Below are positions 49,815 through 57,544 of a stretch of DNA of 64,000 nucleotides, piece after piece (position 1 is the first letter of the stretch; each line of letters starts with the position of its first letter). A model generated the notes under the pieces. That model was not told where the DNA came from, searched no databases, and saw only the letters and a program-made list of their open reading frames with translations. The translations under genes and the position numbers were made by a program. The stretch comes from Allolucifera butyrica (GTDB lineage: Bacteria > Bacillota > Negativicutes > Sporomusales > UPPP01), in NCBI RefSeq assembly GCF_900476375.1, contig NZ_UPPP01000134.1, forward strand, positions 62,001 through 126,000. Direction: 5' to 3'.

Positions 49815-50534
49815 ATGAAAAAGGACAATTGTTATAAAGCGGTTTTTATCCGGCACGGACAGAGTGAGTGGAATAAAACCAACCAATTTACCGGCTGGAC
49901 GGACGTTGATCTTACCGAGGAGGGCCGGGCGGAAGCAAAGAAGGCAGGCGCTGCTCTGAAACAGGCCGGTTATCATTGTGATCTCGCCTTTACTTCTTAT
50001 TTACAGCGAGCGATAAAAACGCTGCACCTTGTGCTGGGGGAGATGGATCAGCTTTGGATTCCGGAGCATAAATCGTGGAAGCTCAATGAGCGCCATTACG
50101 GTGCTTTGCAAGGGCTGAATAAAACGGATACCGCCCGAAAATACGGAGAAGAACAGGTAAAGGTATGGCGCCGGAGTTATGATGTAGCGCCGCCGCCGCT
50201 GGCAACCGATGATCCCCGTTTTCCCGGACGGGACTTGCGTTATGCCCAGGTTCCGCCCAGCGTCCTGCCGGCGGCCGAATCATTAAGAGATACTGAAATG
50301 CGGGTCCTGCCTTATTGGCAAGAACAGGTCGCGCCGTGGATCCGGCAAGGTAAGCAGGTGCTTATTGTTGCCCATGGTAACAGTCTGCGGGCTTTGGCTA
50401 AGCATATCAAACAGATCAGCAAAGAAGACATTGTAGATTTTGAAATACCGACGGGAGTTCCTCTGATCTTTGAATTTACTGCCGACTTGACGGTAATCCG
50501 TGATTATTATTTATATCAAGAAAAAACAACCTGA
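49815..50534 (+). CDS. gpmA: 2,3-bisphosphoglycerate-dependent phosphoglycerate mutase (GpmA)
   Basis: This histidine-phosphatase-fold enzyme interconverts 3- and 2-phosphoglycerate in glycolysis. The motif RHGQSEWN starts at residue 13, with phospho-acceptor His14; the later KLNERHYGALQGLNK and VAHGNSLRALAKHIKQIS are diagnostic. Length is 239 residues, as in dPGM. ATG 49815 lies at the start of the conserved N-terminus, with GGAGGG upstream. It is a single-gene unit followed by a bidirectional terminator. Confidence 0.95.
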   Translation: MKKDNCYKAVFIRHGQSEWNKTNQFTGWTDVDLTEEGRAEAKKAGAALKQAGYHCDLAFTSYLQRAIKTLHLVLGEMDQLWIPEHKSWKLNERHYGALQGLNKTDTARKYGEEQVKVWRRSYDVAPPPLATDDPRFPGRDLRYAQVPPSVLPAAESLRDTEMRVLPYWQEQVAPWIRQGKQVLIVAHGNSLRALAKHIKQISKEDIVDFEIPTGVPLIFEFTADLTVIRDYYLYQEKTT

Positions 50535-50556
50535 CTAATAGTCAGGTTGTTGCTGT
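50524..50556. terminator. Bidirectional terminator between gpmA and the EamA gene
   Basis: ACAACCTGACtaatAGTCAGGTTGT with AAAAAA on the left and TTTTTT nearby on the right, between convergent genes. Confidence 0.85.
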
Positions 50557-51444
50557 TTTTTGTCTGAGTGACCGGAGGCCGTTTAACTGGGAAAGAAGCA
50601 TTCCCGCAAATATGAATGCGCAGCCCAGCAATTCTTTGGCGCCTAACCGCTCATCCAGCAGCATAAATCCGCCAAGGGCCGCGAAAACGGTCTCCATGCT
50701 GAGTAAAATGGCCGCATGCGAGGGAGCGGAATTTTTTTGGCCGATAATCTGCAGGGTATAAGCAATGCCCACCGAAAAGACACCGCCGTAAAAAATCGGC
50801 AGTCCGGCTTGCCAAAGACTGCCGGGCGTTATTGTTTCAAACCATAAAGCCGTTGCCAGACTAAGGAACGAACAGGTAATAAATTGAAAAAAAGCCAGCT
50901 TTAAAGCATCCATGCGGCGGGCAAACCGGTCAATGAGCAGGATATGTGCCGTCCAGAACAAGGCGCCGGCCAGCTCCAGAAAATCGCCGTAAGCAATGGA
51001 AAACTGTTCTTTTACGCTTAAAAAATATAAGCCGAGCAGAGCCAGGGCGCAGCCGCTCCAGGTTGAGACCGAAATACGCTGGTTCAACAGGAAGATACCG
51101 GCAATAGGGACGAGTACAATATACAGGCTGGTAATAAAGGCGGCCTTGCCGGCAGTTGTGTAAATCAGGCCGATTTGCTGCAGCGAAGCGGCGATAAACA
51201 AGACGGTACCCGCCAGTACGCCGGCTTGGGCCCCGTTCCAAAAGCTGCGTCCGGTATCCTTGTTTTCAGAAAGCTGCCGGTTGCTGTAAAGGAGAAGCGG
51301 AATTAGCGAAAAACCGCCTAAGGCGAACCGGACCCCGTTGAAAGTGAAGGGACCGACATGCTCCATGCCGACCCGTTGAGCCACAAACGCCAATCCCCAG
51401 ATTGCGGCCGCCAGCAGCAGGAGAAGGTTGGACCGATACTGCAT
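50542..51444 (-). CDS. EamA-family (DMT) transporter
   Basis: This 300-residue protein has about ten membrane segments in two EamA repeats (first half starting LLLLLAAAIWGLAFVAQRVG, second starting near GDFLELAGALFWTAHILLID). It is a drug/metabolite-type exporter, usually for amino acids or other small metabolites; substrate unknown. ATG 51444 with AAGGAG upstream is preferred over 51498. It is divergent from the small secreted protein at 51588. Confidence 0.85.
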   Translation of the reverse strand: MQYRSNLLLLLAAAIWGLAFVAQRVGMEHVGPFTFNGVRFALGGFSLIPLLLYSNRQLSENKDTGRSFWNGAQAGVLAGTVLFIAASLQQIGLIYTTAGKAAFITSLYIVLVPIAGIFLLNQRISVSTWSGCALALLGLYFLSVKEQFSIAYGDFLELAGALFWTAHILLIDRFARRMDALKLAFFQFITCSFLSLATALWFETITPGSLWQAGLPIFYGGVFSVGIAYTLQIIGQKNSAPSHAAILLSMETVFAALGGFMLLDERLGAKELLGCAFIFAGMLLSQLNGLRSLRQKTATT

Positions 51445-51587
51445 AAGCAAGACTCCTTTGACACGAAAATAAAAGATAATGTTTACATTATATAACAATA
51501 AGAGGAGAATTCAAGGGGCGTGTGGAATTTTCGATATCACCCGGCGAAAAAAATTGCCGGGTTAGCGAAGAAACAAGGAGACTAAAA

Positions 51588-52091
51588 ATGAAAAGAACAT
51601 TGTTGATGCTGGTTGCGGGAATAGTCGTGTTTTTATATACGGATTACGCAATGGCGGCCGCTAATCCGGACCAATGGCAGGGATGGAAGACGGCGTATAC
51701 CGGTAACTGCCGGAAAGTGGCGGACAATCTGACGGCCAGTAAGGAAGTGTTTGAGAAGCTGGACACAGGGGAGCTGGACCGGGTCACAGCGGGAAAACGT
51801 ATGCAGGAACTGGACCGGGACCTGGAAGAGTTACAAAATGCGCTTTACCGTTTACCGGCGGTCGATTCTCTGTCCGTTGCGGTTCAGGATGAAGTGCGCC
51901 TGGCGGTAACGGAGAGCGTTCAGGTCATTAATTATCGCCGGATTGCGAATCATGAAAGCCAGCAAATGATTACCGGGGATAAGGATTCGCAGCATTATAA
52001 TGCCGCCCGTCTGGCCCTGCAGGAGTCCAATACACGCATTGATCTGGCAAATACGGCATTGGAGAATGGGCAAAACTATTTGACAAAGTAG
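51588..52091 (+). CDS. Secreted protein of unknown function (167 aa)
   Basis: I do not recognise a family. A signal peptide is clear (MKRTLLMLVAGIVVFLYTDY, cleavage after AMA near residue 24), and the mature part is mostly helical and charged, with an internal leucine/aspartate-rich stretch (MQELDRDLEELQNALYRL). ATG 51588 has ACAAGGAG eight bases upstream, so the longer frame from 51522 is rejected. A 3D-domain protein follows 76 bp later on the same strand. Confidence 0.65.
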   Translation: MKRTLLMLVAGIVVFLYTDYAMAAANPDQWQGWKTAYTGNCRKVADNLTASKEVFEKLDTGELDRVTAGKRMQELDRDLEELQNALYRLPAVDSLSVAVQDEVRLAVTESVQVINYRRIANHESQQMITGDKDSQHYNAARLALQESNTRIDLANTALENGQNYLTK

Positions 52092-52167
52092 ATGCAGAAT
52101 TTGGTAAGCATGACACGGATAGTTTGGCAAAGACTATAAGTGACATCTGACCAAGGGAGGCGTCGAA

Positions 52168-52827
52168 ATGAAACATATGTGCCGCCATAAAGGAATTAAA
52201 AGAAAATATAAACATCTTGCCGCCGCTCTTGCCGGTGCCGCTATTTTATCGGCGGCTCTGGTACCGGGAATCTCCGGTTCGCCTTATATCAATGTCAACG
52301 GTAATGGCAACGGCAACGGCGACGCCGCAAATACCACGGCCCAGGCGCCGGCCGGACAAACACCGGCCACGAGTCCGCTGATACAGCCGAATCCGGATCT
52401 CGTTAGCGAAAAATCACCTCAGCCGCCGGCGGCCGGTACCGCTTCAGCTGGGCCGCGCCGGCAGGAACCGTCTCAGCGGCAGGAACCGGCTCACAGGCCG
52501 GAGGATGTTAAAAAAGTGCTGAATATTACGGCAACTGCCTATGCCCCGGGCAGGCATGACAACGATCAGTGGGGCAATAAAACGTATATGGGTACTAGGG
52601 TCCGTCCCGGCGTGATTGCCGTTGACCCGCGGGTAATTCCCCTGGGTTCCCGTGTCTTCATCCGCTATCCTGACGGGCATGGCGCGTATGCCGTAGCCGA
52701 AGATGTCGGCGGAGCAATCAAGGGAAACCGGATTGATGTTGCCAAATCGACAGTCCGAGAGGCGGATCACTTTGGCATTAAACCGGTCAAAGTGTATGTT
52801 TTGCGACATGGCAGAGAAGAATGGTAG
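52168..52827 (+). CDS. 3D (Asp-Asp-Asp) domain cell-wall protein
   Basis: This 219-residue protein has a basic N-terminus, a hydrophobic signal/anchor (about 18-36), a low-complexity Asn/Gly stretch followed by a Pro/Gln-rich linker, and a C-terminal 3D double-psi beta-barrel domain (about 115-215) with ITATAYAPG, TRVRPGVIAVDPRVIPLG and AVAEDVGGAIKGNRIDV. The acidic residues of this domain resemble those of lytic transglycosylases (MltA/RlpA), so it probably acts on peptidoglycan, for example during growth or germination. ATG 52168 follows AAGGGAGG. It is upstream of the sigma-54 activator but has a family A hairpin in between. Confidence 0.85.
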   Translation: MKHMCRHKGIKRKYKHLAAALAGAAILSAALVPGISGSPYINVNGNGNGNGDAANTTAQAPAGQTPATSPLIQPNPDLVSEKSPQPPAAGTASAGPRRQEPSQRQEPAHRPEDVKKVLNITATAYAPGRHDNDQWGNKTYMGTRVRPGVIAVDPRVIPLGSRVFIRYPDGHGAYAVAEDVGGAIKGNRIDVAKSTVREADHFGIKPVKVYVLRHGREEW

Positions 52828-52846
52828 CAGATGCAGGACCAATTAC

Positions 52847-52872
52847 CGAAAAACCGCGTTAGCGGTTTTTCT
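52847..52872 (+). repeat. Short ACCGC/GCGGT hairpin (family A core)
   Basis: CCGAAAAACCGCgttAGCGGTTTTTC between the 3D-domain gene and the activator gene. The T-run makes it a likely terminator for the 3D gene. Confidence 0.7.
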
Positions 52873-52890
52873 CACAGGGAGAGGTGCTTC

Positions 52891-54270
52891 ATGACTGGGG
52901 TTTGTCCGGAACCGACCGGGATTTTTGCCGATACCAGGCTTAACGGGATTGTTGAGAATCCGTTTGAGGGAATTCTGGCGATTGATGAAACGGGAACGGT
53001 CATTTTTTTGAACCGTTTTTTTGCCGAGGTGCTGCAATCCCGTCAGGAAAATCTGGTGGGGAAAAAAGTATGGGATATAATTCCCGGCTGCCGGTTATTG
53101 GATACAGTGAGCCAGGGATATTCGATCTGGGGCGAGACCCTGCGGCTAAACGGCAAGGAATTTTTAGTGGCCCGGTTTCCGTTAAAAACAGGCAATACAA
53201 TTGTCGGGGCTATGGTTAAGACCTTGTTTCCCGATCAAACGATTGCCAAGGAAATTGTACATAAGTTATCCCACACGGCGAAAACAGTTCAATCCCCGCA
53301 GAAGTTATGTACCTGCCGGGATATTATCGGGGAAACGCCACCGATGCTATATGTGAAAAAACTGGCCCGCCGGGCGTCCCGCACGAGTTCGACCCTCCTG
53401 ATTACCGGCGAAAGCGGTACCGGTAAAGAGATCATTGCGCAAGCCATTCATACCCGTTCCGTCCGGCGGGAGGCACCGTTTATCAGTGTCAATTGTGGCG
53501 CAATTCCGGAAAATCTGTTGGAATCGGAGTTGTTCGGCTATGTGGACGGTGCTTTTACAGGTGCTAAAAAGGGCGGGAAACCCGGTAAATTTGAACTGGC
53601 TAACGGCGGTACCGTTTTACTGGACGAAATTGGCGATATGCCGTTATACATGCAGGTTAAACTTTTGCGGGTATTGCAGGAACGGGAAGTTTGGCGAATT
53701 GGGGCCACGGCTCCGAACAAACTGGATGTCCGGGTTATGGCAGCGACCAACACGGATCTGAAGCAATTGGTAAAAGAGAAGAAGTTCCGGGAAGACTTGT
53801 ATTACCGTTTGAATGTATTGGAAATTAAATTGCCGCCCTTACGGGAAAGACTGGAAGATTTACCTTTTTTGGTTCAGACCCTGATTAGCCGGATTAATGA
53901 GAAAATCGGTTCCGACGCCCGGGGTGTTACGGAAGAATCTATGGCGCTGCTTACGGGTTATAACTGGCCGGGGAATGTCAGGGAATTGGAGAACATATTG
54001 GAGCAGGCCGTCAACTGGAGCGAGGATGCTATAATTGACGTAAGTAAAATTCCCGGCGGCCCGTGGCGCCAGGATACGGATATTCCTTTAGAGGCGAACG
54101 AACCGGAGGCAGGCGGGCGATTCCGTCAAAAAGTCGAGGAAACGGAAAAAGAGTTAATCCTCCGGGCGCTTCAACAAACCAACGGGAATAAGGCAGGGGC
54201 GGCGCGCTTGCTGAACATGCAACGGTCCGTTCTGTATAAAAAACTAAAGCGCATGAATGTAGTGATATAA
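52891..54270 (+). CDS. Sigma-54-dependent PAS-domain transcriptional activator
   Basis: This 459-residue enhancer-binding protein has an N-terminal PAS sensor (about 20-115), a central AAA+ ATPase domain (about 145-380) and a C-terminal Fis-type helix-turn-helix (NGNKAGAARLLNMQRSVLYK). Walker A GESGTGKE is at 173-180, the sigma-54 contact loop GAFTGA near 226-231, and arginine/Walker B regions are normal (LLDEIGDMPL). ATG 52891 has GAGAGGTG upstream; the frame from 52831 is rejected. It very likely activates the sigma-54 promoter at 54597 that drives the CoA-transferase operon. The signal sensed by the PAS domain is unknown. Confidence 0.93.
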   Translation: MTGVCPEPTGIFADTRLNGIVENPFEGILAIDETGTVIFLNRFFAEVLQSRQENLVGKKVWDIIPGCRLLDTVSQGYSIWGETLRLNGKEFLVARFPLKTGNTIVGAMVKTLFPDQTIAKEIVHKLSHTAKTVQSPQKLCTCRDIIGETPPMLYVKKLARRASRTSSTLLITGESGTGKEIIAQAIHTRSVRREAPFISVNCGAIPENLLESELFGYVDGAFTGAKKGGKPGKFELANGGTVLLDEIGDMPLYMQVKLLRVLQEREVWRIGATAPNKLDVRVMAATNTDLKQLVKEKKFREDLYYRLNVLEIKLPPLRERLEDLPFLVQTLISRINEKIGSDARGVTEESMALLTGYNWPGNVRELENILEQAVNWSEDAIIDVSKIPGGPWRQDTDIPLEANEPEAGGRFRQKVEETEKELILRALQQTNGNKAGAARLLNMQRSVLYKKLKRMNVVI

Positions 54271-54299
54271 GTGTAGCGATTGCCTACAGGTGTAGCTAA
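54258..54299 (+). promoter_or_regulatory. Repeated TGTAG motifs after the activator gene
   Basis: TGTAG occurs at 54258, 54272 and 54291, and TGTAGcgattgcCTACA forms a dyad at 54272-54288. It could be the upstream activator site but lies about 300 bp from the promoter; no direct support. Confidence 0.25.
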
Positions 54300-54313
54300 A
54301 ATGGACACTTATT

Positions 54314-54342
54314 GTCTCCGGTATTAAACCGGAGACTTTTTT
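54314..54342 (+). terminator. Terminator of the sigma-54 activator gene
   Basis: GTCTCCGGtattaaaCCGGAGAC followed by TTTTTT. Confidence 0.88.
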
Positions 54343-54344
54343 AT

Positions 54345-54413
54345 GGGATCGGAAAGTATAATTTTTCGTAAAATACTTTCCTTCCACTTAAAGACCCATT
54401 AGGTCTTTCTTGT
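54345..54413 (+). repeat. Family B repeat, copy 3
   Basis: GGGATCGGAAAGTATAA...AAAATACTTTCCTTCCAC, then AAAGACCcattaGGTCTTT. It sits immediately after a terminator and directly before a family D repeat. Confidence 0.75.
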
Positions 54414-54415
54414 GA

Positions 54416-54598
54416 CAAAATAGCCGGTAACGGCAGAAGAATCGCTTTATCAACGCTCCGCCGTTACCACTTAACCTCCGCTTATGACAAGATGATCCCT
54501 CTGCCGGGAATGGCGTCCAAAATGATTTCCAGACGGATTTTCCCGCGCCCTGAGCCCTGCGTCCCGAGCCGAAAGACCGCGCAACGGTCTTTCTTATT
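54416..54598 (+). repeat. Family D composite repeat, uninterrupted copy
   Basis: It begins AATAGCCGGTAACGGCAGAA, continues CTTTATCAACGCTCCGCCG, then TACCACTTAACCTCCGC, and ends with a family A unit (54543-54598). It lacks the MITE that interrupts the copy at 5280-5574. Confidence 0.7.
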
Positions 54599-54613
54599 GG
54601 CATACTTATTGCT
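54597..54613 (+). promoter_or_regulatory. Sigma-54 (-24/-12) promoter of the CoA-transferase operon
   Basis: TTGGCATACTTATTGCT: GG and GC are separated by exactly ten bases, matching TGGCAC-N5-TTGCW apart from one base. It lies about 65 bp before the first gene, and the sigma-54 activator gene is just upstream. Confidence 0.85.
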
Positions 54614-54677
54614 TGTTTATAAAAGTGCATACACCAGCATTGGTTAGGGAATGTAAAACTACAAGGAGGGAAAGGCA

Positions 54678-55439
54678 GTGTCCAAATTCGGAAACAAGAT
54701 TAAATCGCTTGACGCAGCGCTGGAAGTGATTCCCCAAACCGGCGCGGTAATCATGATGGGGGGGTTTGTTGGTGCGGGCGAACCGACTTGCTGTATCGAA
54801 TGGCTTATTAAGCATACTATTTCGGACATTACGTTAATAACCAATGAACCGGGATTGAGTGGTTTTGGCAGGGCTATGCTGTACAAGAACGGACTGGTTA
54901 AGGAACTGATTTCGTCCCATGTCGGAACTACCCAGGAATCAACCGATGAATATTTAAAAGGCCGGTTAAAAGTAGAGCAGTTTTACCCCATGGGTACCTG
55001 GATTGAAAAGGTGCGGGCCGGTGCTATGGGATTGGGCGGCGTTCTTGTACCGGTCGGCGTGGGCATATTGGATGAGCCGGGATTGTTTGCCGATTTGCCG
55101 GAACCTAAGCAGGTCATTGAAGTAAATGGTATGAAATGTTTCGTCGAGCCGGCCCTGACCGCTCCTTTCGGTCTGGTAAAGGCCTGGCGGGCCGACGAGT
55201 CTGGCAATCTGGAATACCGTCACACCAGCATGAATTGCAATCCTATGGTAGCCATGGCCTGTGAGTATACCATCGCCGAAGTGGAAGAGATTGTGCCGGT
55301 CGGGACGATTCCGCCGGAACGGGTGGGAACAGCGGCGCCTTTTGTGCAAGCGGTGGTAAAGGGACTTAGTCTCACGGAACATGATGAAATTTATCGCCGG
55401 CATTGGTTGAAGACGGGCAAGCTGGTGCCGGAAAAATAA
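54678..55439 (+). CDS. Short-chain CoA-transferase, subunit A (AtoD-like)
   Basis: This alpha subunit of a heteromeric acyl-CoA:acetate/acetoacetate CoA-transferase moves CoA between short-chain acids. The glycine-rich CoA-binding segment VIMMGGFVGAGEPTCCIEWL lies near residues 24-43, and the central ALTAPFGLVKAWRADESGN matches the family. Length is 253 residues, slightly longer than the usual 215-240. It starts at GTG 54678 with GGAGGG upstream. Subunit B and an acyl-CoA dehydrogenase follow; together they suggest catabolism or interconversion of a short-chain acid such as butyrate. Which acid cannot be read from sequence. Confidence 0.9.
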   Translation: MSKFGNKIKSLDAALEVIPQTGAVIMMGGFVGAGEPTCCIEWLIKHTISDITLITNEPGLSGFGRAMLYKNGLVKELISSHVGTTQESTDEYLKGRLKVEQFYPMGTWIEKVRAGAMGLGGVLVPVGVGILDEPGLFADLPEPKQVIEVNGMKCFVEPALTAPFGLVKAWRADESGNLEYRHTSMNCNPMVAMACEYTIAEVEEIVPVGTIPPERVGTAAPFVQAVVKGLSLTEHDEIYRRHWLKTGKLVPEK

Positions 55440-55458
55440 TATCAGGAGGGGAAAAGGT

Positions 55459-56118
55459 ATGGATCCGAGAGTTCTTATAGCAAAACGGGCGGCGCAAGAA
55501 TTAAAAGACGGTCAGTTGGTGAACTTGGGTTTTGGCATGCCGACGCAGGCGTCTAATTATTTGCCGGTAGGGGTAAACGTCATGTTTCATGCCGAAAATG
55601 GGGTTTTTGGCGTTGGGCCCAGACCGCGTCCCGCCGATGCGAAAGCCGATATGACGAACGCCGGCTCCGAGCCGGTTACTCTGGTTGCCGGTGCGGCGAT
55701 TATGGATTTGGCCACCTCTCTGGGAGCTATGCGCAAAGGCGTATTGGACGTAACCATTCTCGGCGCCCTGGAAGTAGATCAACTGGGCAATATCGCCAAC
55801 TGGGCGGTAAAACGCAACGGGAAATGGTGGCCGGGCATCGGCGGCGCCATGGATTTGTGTTATGGCACGAAGACGGTCATCGCCTGTCTCATGCATACTG
55901 ATAGAAACGGGGAATCCAAAGTACTCAAACGCTGTTCCCTGCCGCTTACCGGCAAAGGCTGCGTAAAGACGATTATTACCGACAAGGCGGTATTTGATGT
56001 GGGCACTCAGGGACTGATACTAAAGGAACATGCCCCGGGGGTTACTCTGGCCGATATTAAGGCCTGCACGCAAGCGGATTTTAGCGTCGCCGCAAACTTC
56101 GGCGAAATGAAATTATAA
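55459..56118 (+). CDS. Short-chain CoA-transferase, subunit B (AtoA-like)
   Basis: This beta subunit, 219 residues long, carries the catalytic glutamate. The motif HAENGVFGVG near residue 50 holds the Glu that forms the acyl-CoA thioester intermediate; GIGGAMDLCYGTKTVIACL and TDKAVFDV are also typical of the family. The ATG follows AGGAGG after a 19-bp gap from subunit A. It forms the active heterotetramer with the preceding protein. Confidence 0.93.
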   Translation: MDPRVLIAKRAAQELKDGQLVNLGFGMPTQASNYLPVGVNVMFHAENGVFGVGPRPRPADAKADMTNAGSEPVTLVAGAAIMDLATSLGAMRKGVLDVTILGALEVDQLGNIANWAVKRNGKWWPGIGGAMDLCYGTKTVIACLMHTDRNGESKVLKRCSLPLTGKGCVKTIITDKAVFDVGTQGLILKEHAPGVTLADIKACTQADFSVAANFGEMKL

Positions 56119-56136
56119 GGTTCCCGGAGGTGTAGT

Positions 56137-57279
56137 ATGGATTGTCGGGAGAAGCGGGATACGGACATTGTAAAAAAGGCAAGAGATTTTTGTGCAGCCT
56201 GTTTGGAACCGTTAGCCGGAGCGTTGGATAAAGAAAGCCGCTTTCCGGCAGAACTTGTTGCGCCAATGGCGGCGGCAGGATTTTTCGGTTTGCCCTATCC
56301 GGTTGAGTGGGGCGGCGGCGGCTATTCGTCCGTTACGGCCCAGCAGGTAATGCGGGAAATTGCCAAAGTAAGCGCCGGGGTGGCGTTGACCTTCCATGTT
56401 CATTGGATGGCAGTGGATACTTTGCTGCGATTTGGTTCGGAAATGCAAAAACAGAAATATTTGCCGGCTATGCTCAGGGGGGATAAAATAGCTGCTTATA
56501 CTATCAGTGAACCGCAGGCCGGCTCTGATGCCGCCGCCATTACGGCGATTGCGGTCCGGAACGGTGATGGCTGGCTTTTGAGGGGAACTAAATATTTTTG
56601 CACCAACGGCGGATTGGCGGACCTTTATTTTGTGGCCTTTAAAACGGACCCAGCGGCCGGCGGTAAAGGAATTAGCCTGTTTATCATCGAAAAGGGGACC
56701 CCTGGATTTCAGATCGGTCCGGCGGCGGAAAAAATGGGGTGTCGCAGTTCGGTGACGACCAGTCTGCTGTTTCAGGATTGTCCGGTCACGGCGGAACAAC
56801 TGGTCGGCAAAGAAAATGAAGGATTTAAGGCAGCTATGTACGGTTTGACGGGAGGCCGTCTCGGCATGGCTTCAATGGGGCTGGGAATTGCCGAGGCCGC
56901 CCTGGAGGCGGCGGTGCGCTACGCCAACCAGCGGTTGGCTTTCGGCAAATCCTTGAGTGCATTATATGCGATACAGGAAATGATTGCCGACATGTATATA
57001 AAGACCGAAGCAGCCCGGTTGATGGTTGCCGGTGCGGCCGGCAAACGGGACAGCGGGGAGGACTACTCCCTGGAATCTTCCATGGCCAAGCTGTTTGTGG
57101 CGGATGTTGCCGCGGAAGTTTGCCATAAGGCGCAGCAGATCTTTGGCGGCCACGGCTATATGAGGCATAATACGGTAGAACGCTACGCCCGGGATGCCCG
57201 GTTGCTGAGTATTGGCGTAGGCACATCGGAAGTATTGAAAATGGTCGTTGGCAACCTGGTTGCCAAAAGTATGGCCTAG
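56137..57279 (+). CDS. Acyl-CoA dehydrogenase family flavoprotein
   Basis: This 380-residue FAD-dependent enzyme of the short-chain acyl-CoA dehydrogenase fold has an N-terminal helical domain, a middle beta domain (ISEPQAGSDAAAIT) and a C-terminal helical domain (FGGHGYMRHNTVERYARDARLL). Its gene follows the CoA-transferase after 18 bp. Unusually, the C-terminal motif that usually reads YEGTSE, whose Glu is the catalytic base in short-chain enzymes, reads GVGTSE here (Val361). The alternative base position of isovaleryl-CoA dehydrogenase (LDLER region) is LTGGR, also lacking Glu. Activity may rely on another residue. Confidence 0.88.
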   Translation: MDCREKRDTDIVKKARDFCAACLEPLAGALDKESRFPAELVAPMAAAGFFGLPYPVEWGGGGYSSVTAQQVMREIAKVSAGVALTFHVHWMAVDTLLRFGSEMQKQKYLPAMLRGDKIAAYTISEPQAGSDAAAITAIAVRNGDGWLLRGTKYFCTNGGLADLYFVAFKTDPAAGGKGISLFIIEKGTPGFQIGPAAEKMGCRSSVTTSLLFQDCPVTAEQLVGKENEGFKAAMYGLTGGRLGMASMGLGIAEAALEAAVRYANQRLAFGKSLSALYAIQEMIADMYIKTEAARLMVAGAAGKRDSGEDYSLESSMAKLFVADVAAEVCHKAQQIFGGHGYMRHNTVERYARDARLLSIGVGTSEVLKMVVGNLVAKSMA

Positions 57280-57314
57280 TCCGGCGGCAGGAAAATAGAA
57301 TCAATGGATTCGTG

Positions 57315-57357
57315 ACAAGGGGTATGCGGGTGATTAACCGGATGCCCCTTGTTTTTT
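57315..57357 (+). terminator. Terminator of the CoA-transferase/dehydrogenase operon
   Basis: ACAAGGGGTATGCGGGT pairs with ACCGGATGCCCCTTGT around a 5-nt loop, followed by TTTTTTC. Confidence 0.9.
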
Positions 57358-57398
57358 CTATGTTATCAATGTTAGTAGAAAAGCGCTTTCTGGCGGTT

Positions 57399-57456
57399 TT
57401 TTCCGCGCCATGAGCCCTGCGCCTTGAACCGAAAAACCGCGCAGGTTTTTCTTGTG
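57399..57456 (+). repeat. Family A repeat
   Basis: CCGCGCCATGAGCCCTGCGC, then TTGAACCGAAAAACCGCGC and AGGTTTTTCTTG. The stem is shorter than in other copies. Upstream at 57376 is the palindrome AGAAAAGCGCTTTCT. Confidence 0.65.
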
Positions 57457-57544
57457 CATAGAAGGTAAATCCTGCGGAAAAACTTACTATGGCTGGACAT
57501 TGCAGCAGTTCTATTCCGGATATGAAAGGGAAGTGATGTAACGG

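Noticed and set aside
52300..52325. Asn-Gly codon repeat in the 3D-domain gene as a tandem repeat of interest
   Set aside because: Only a few imperfect units in a linker; common in wall-associated proteins.
57376..57391. Catabolite-repression (cre) site AGAAAAGCGCTTTCT
   Set aside because: It is a palindrome close to the cre consensus, but it lies next to a repeat and far from a promoter, so chance or repeat origin is more likely.
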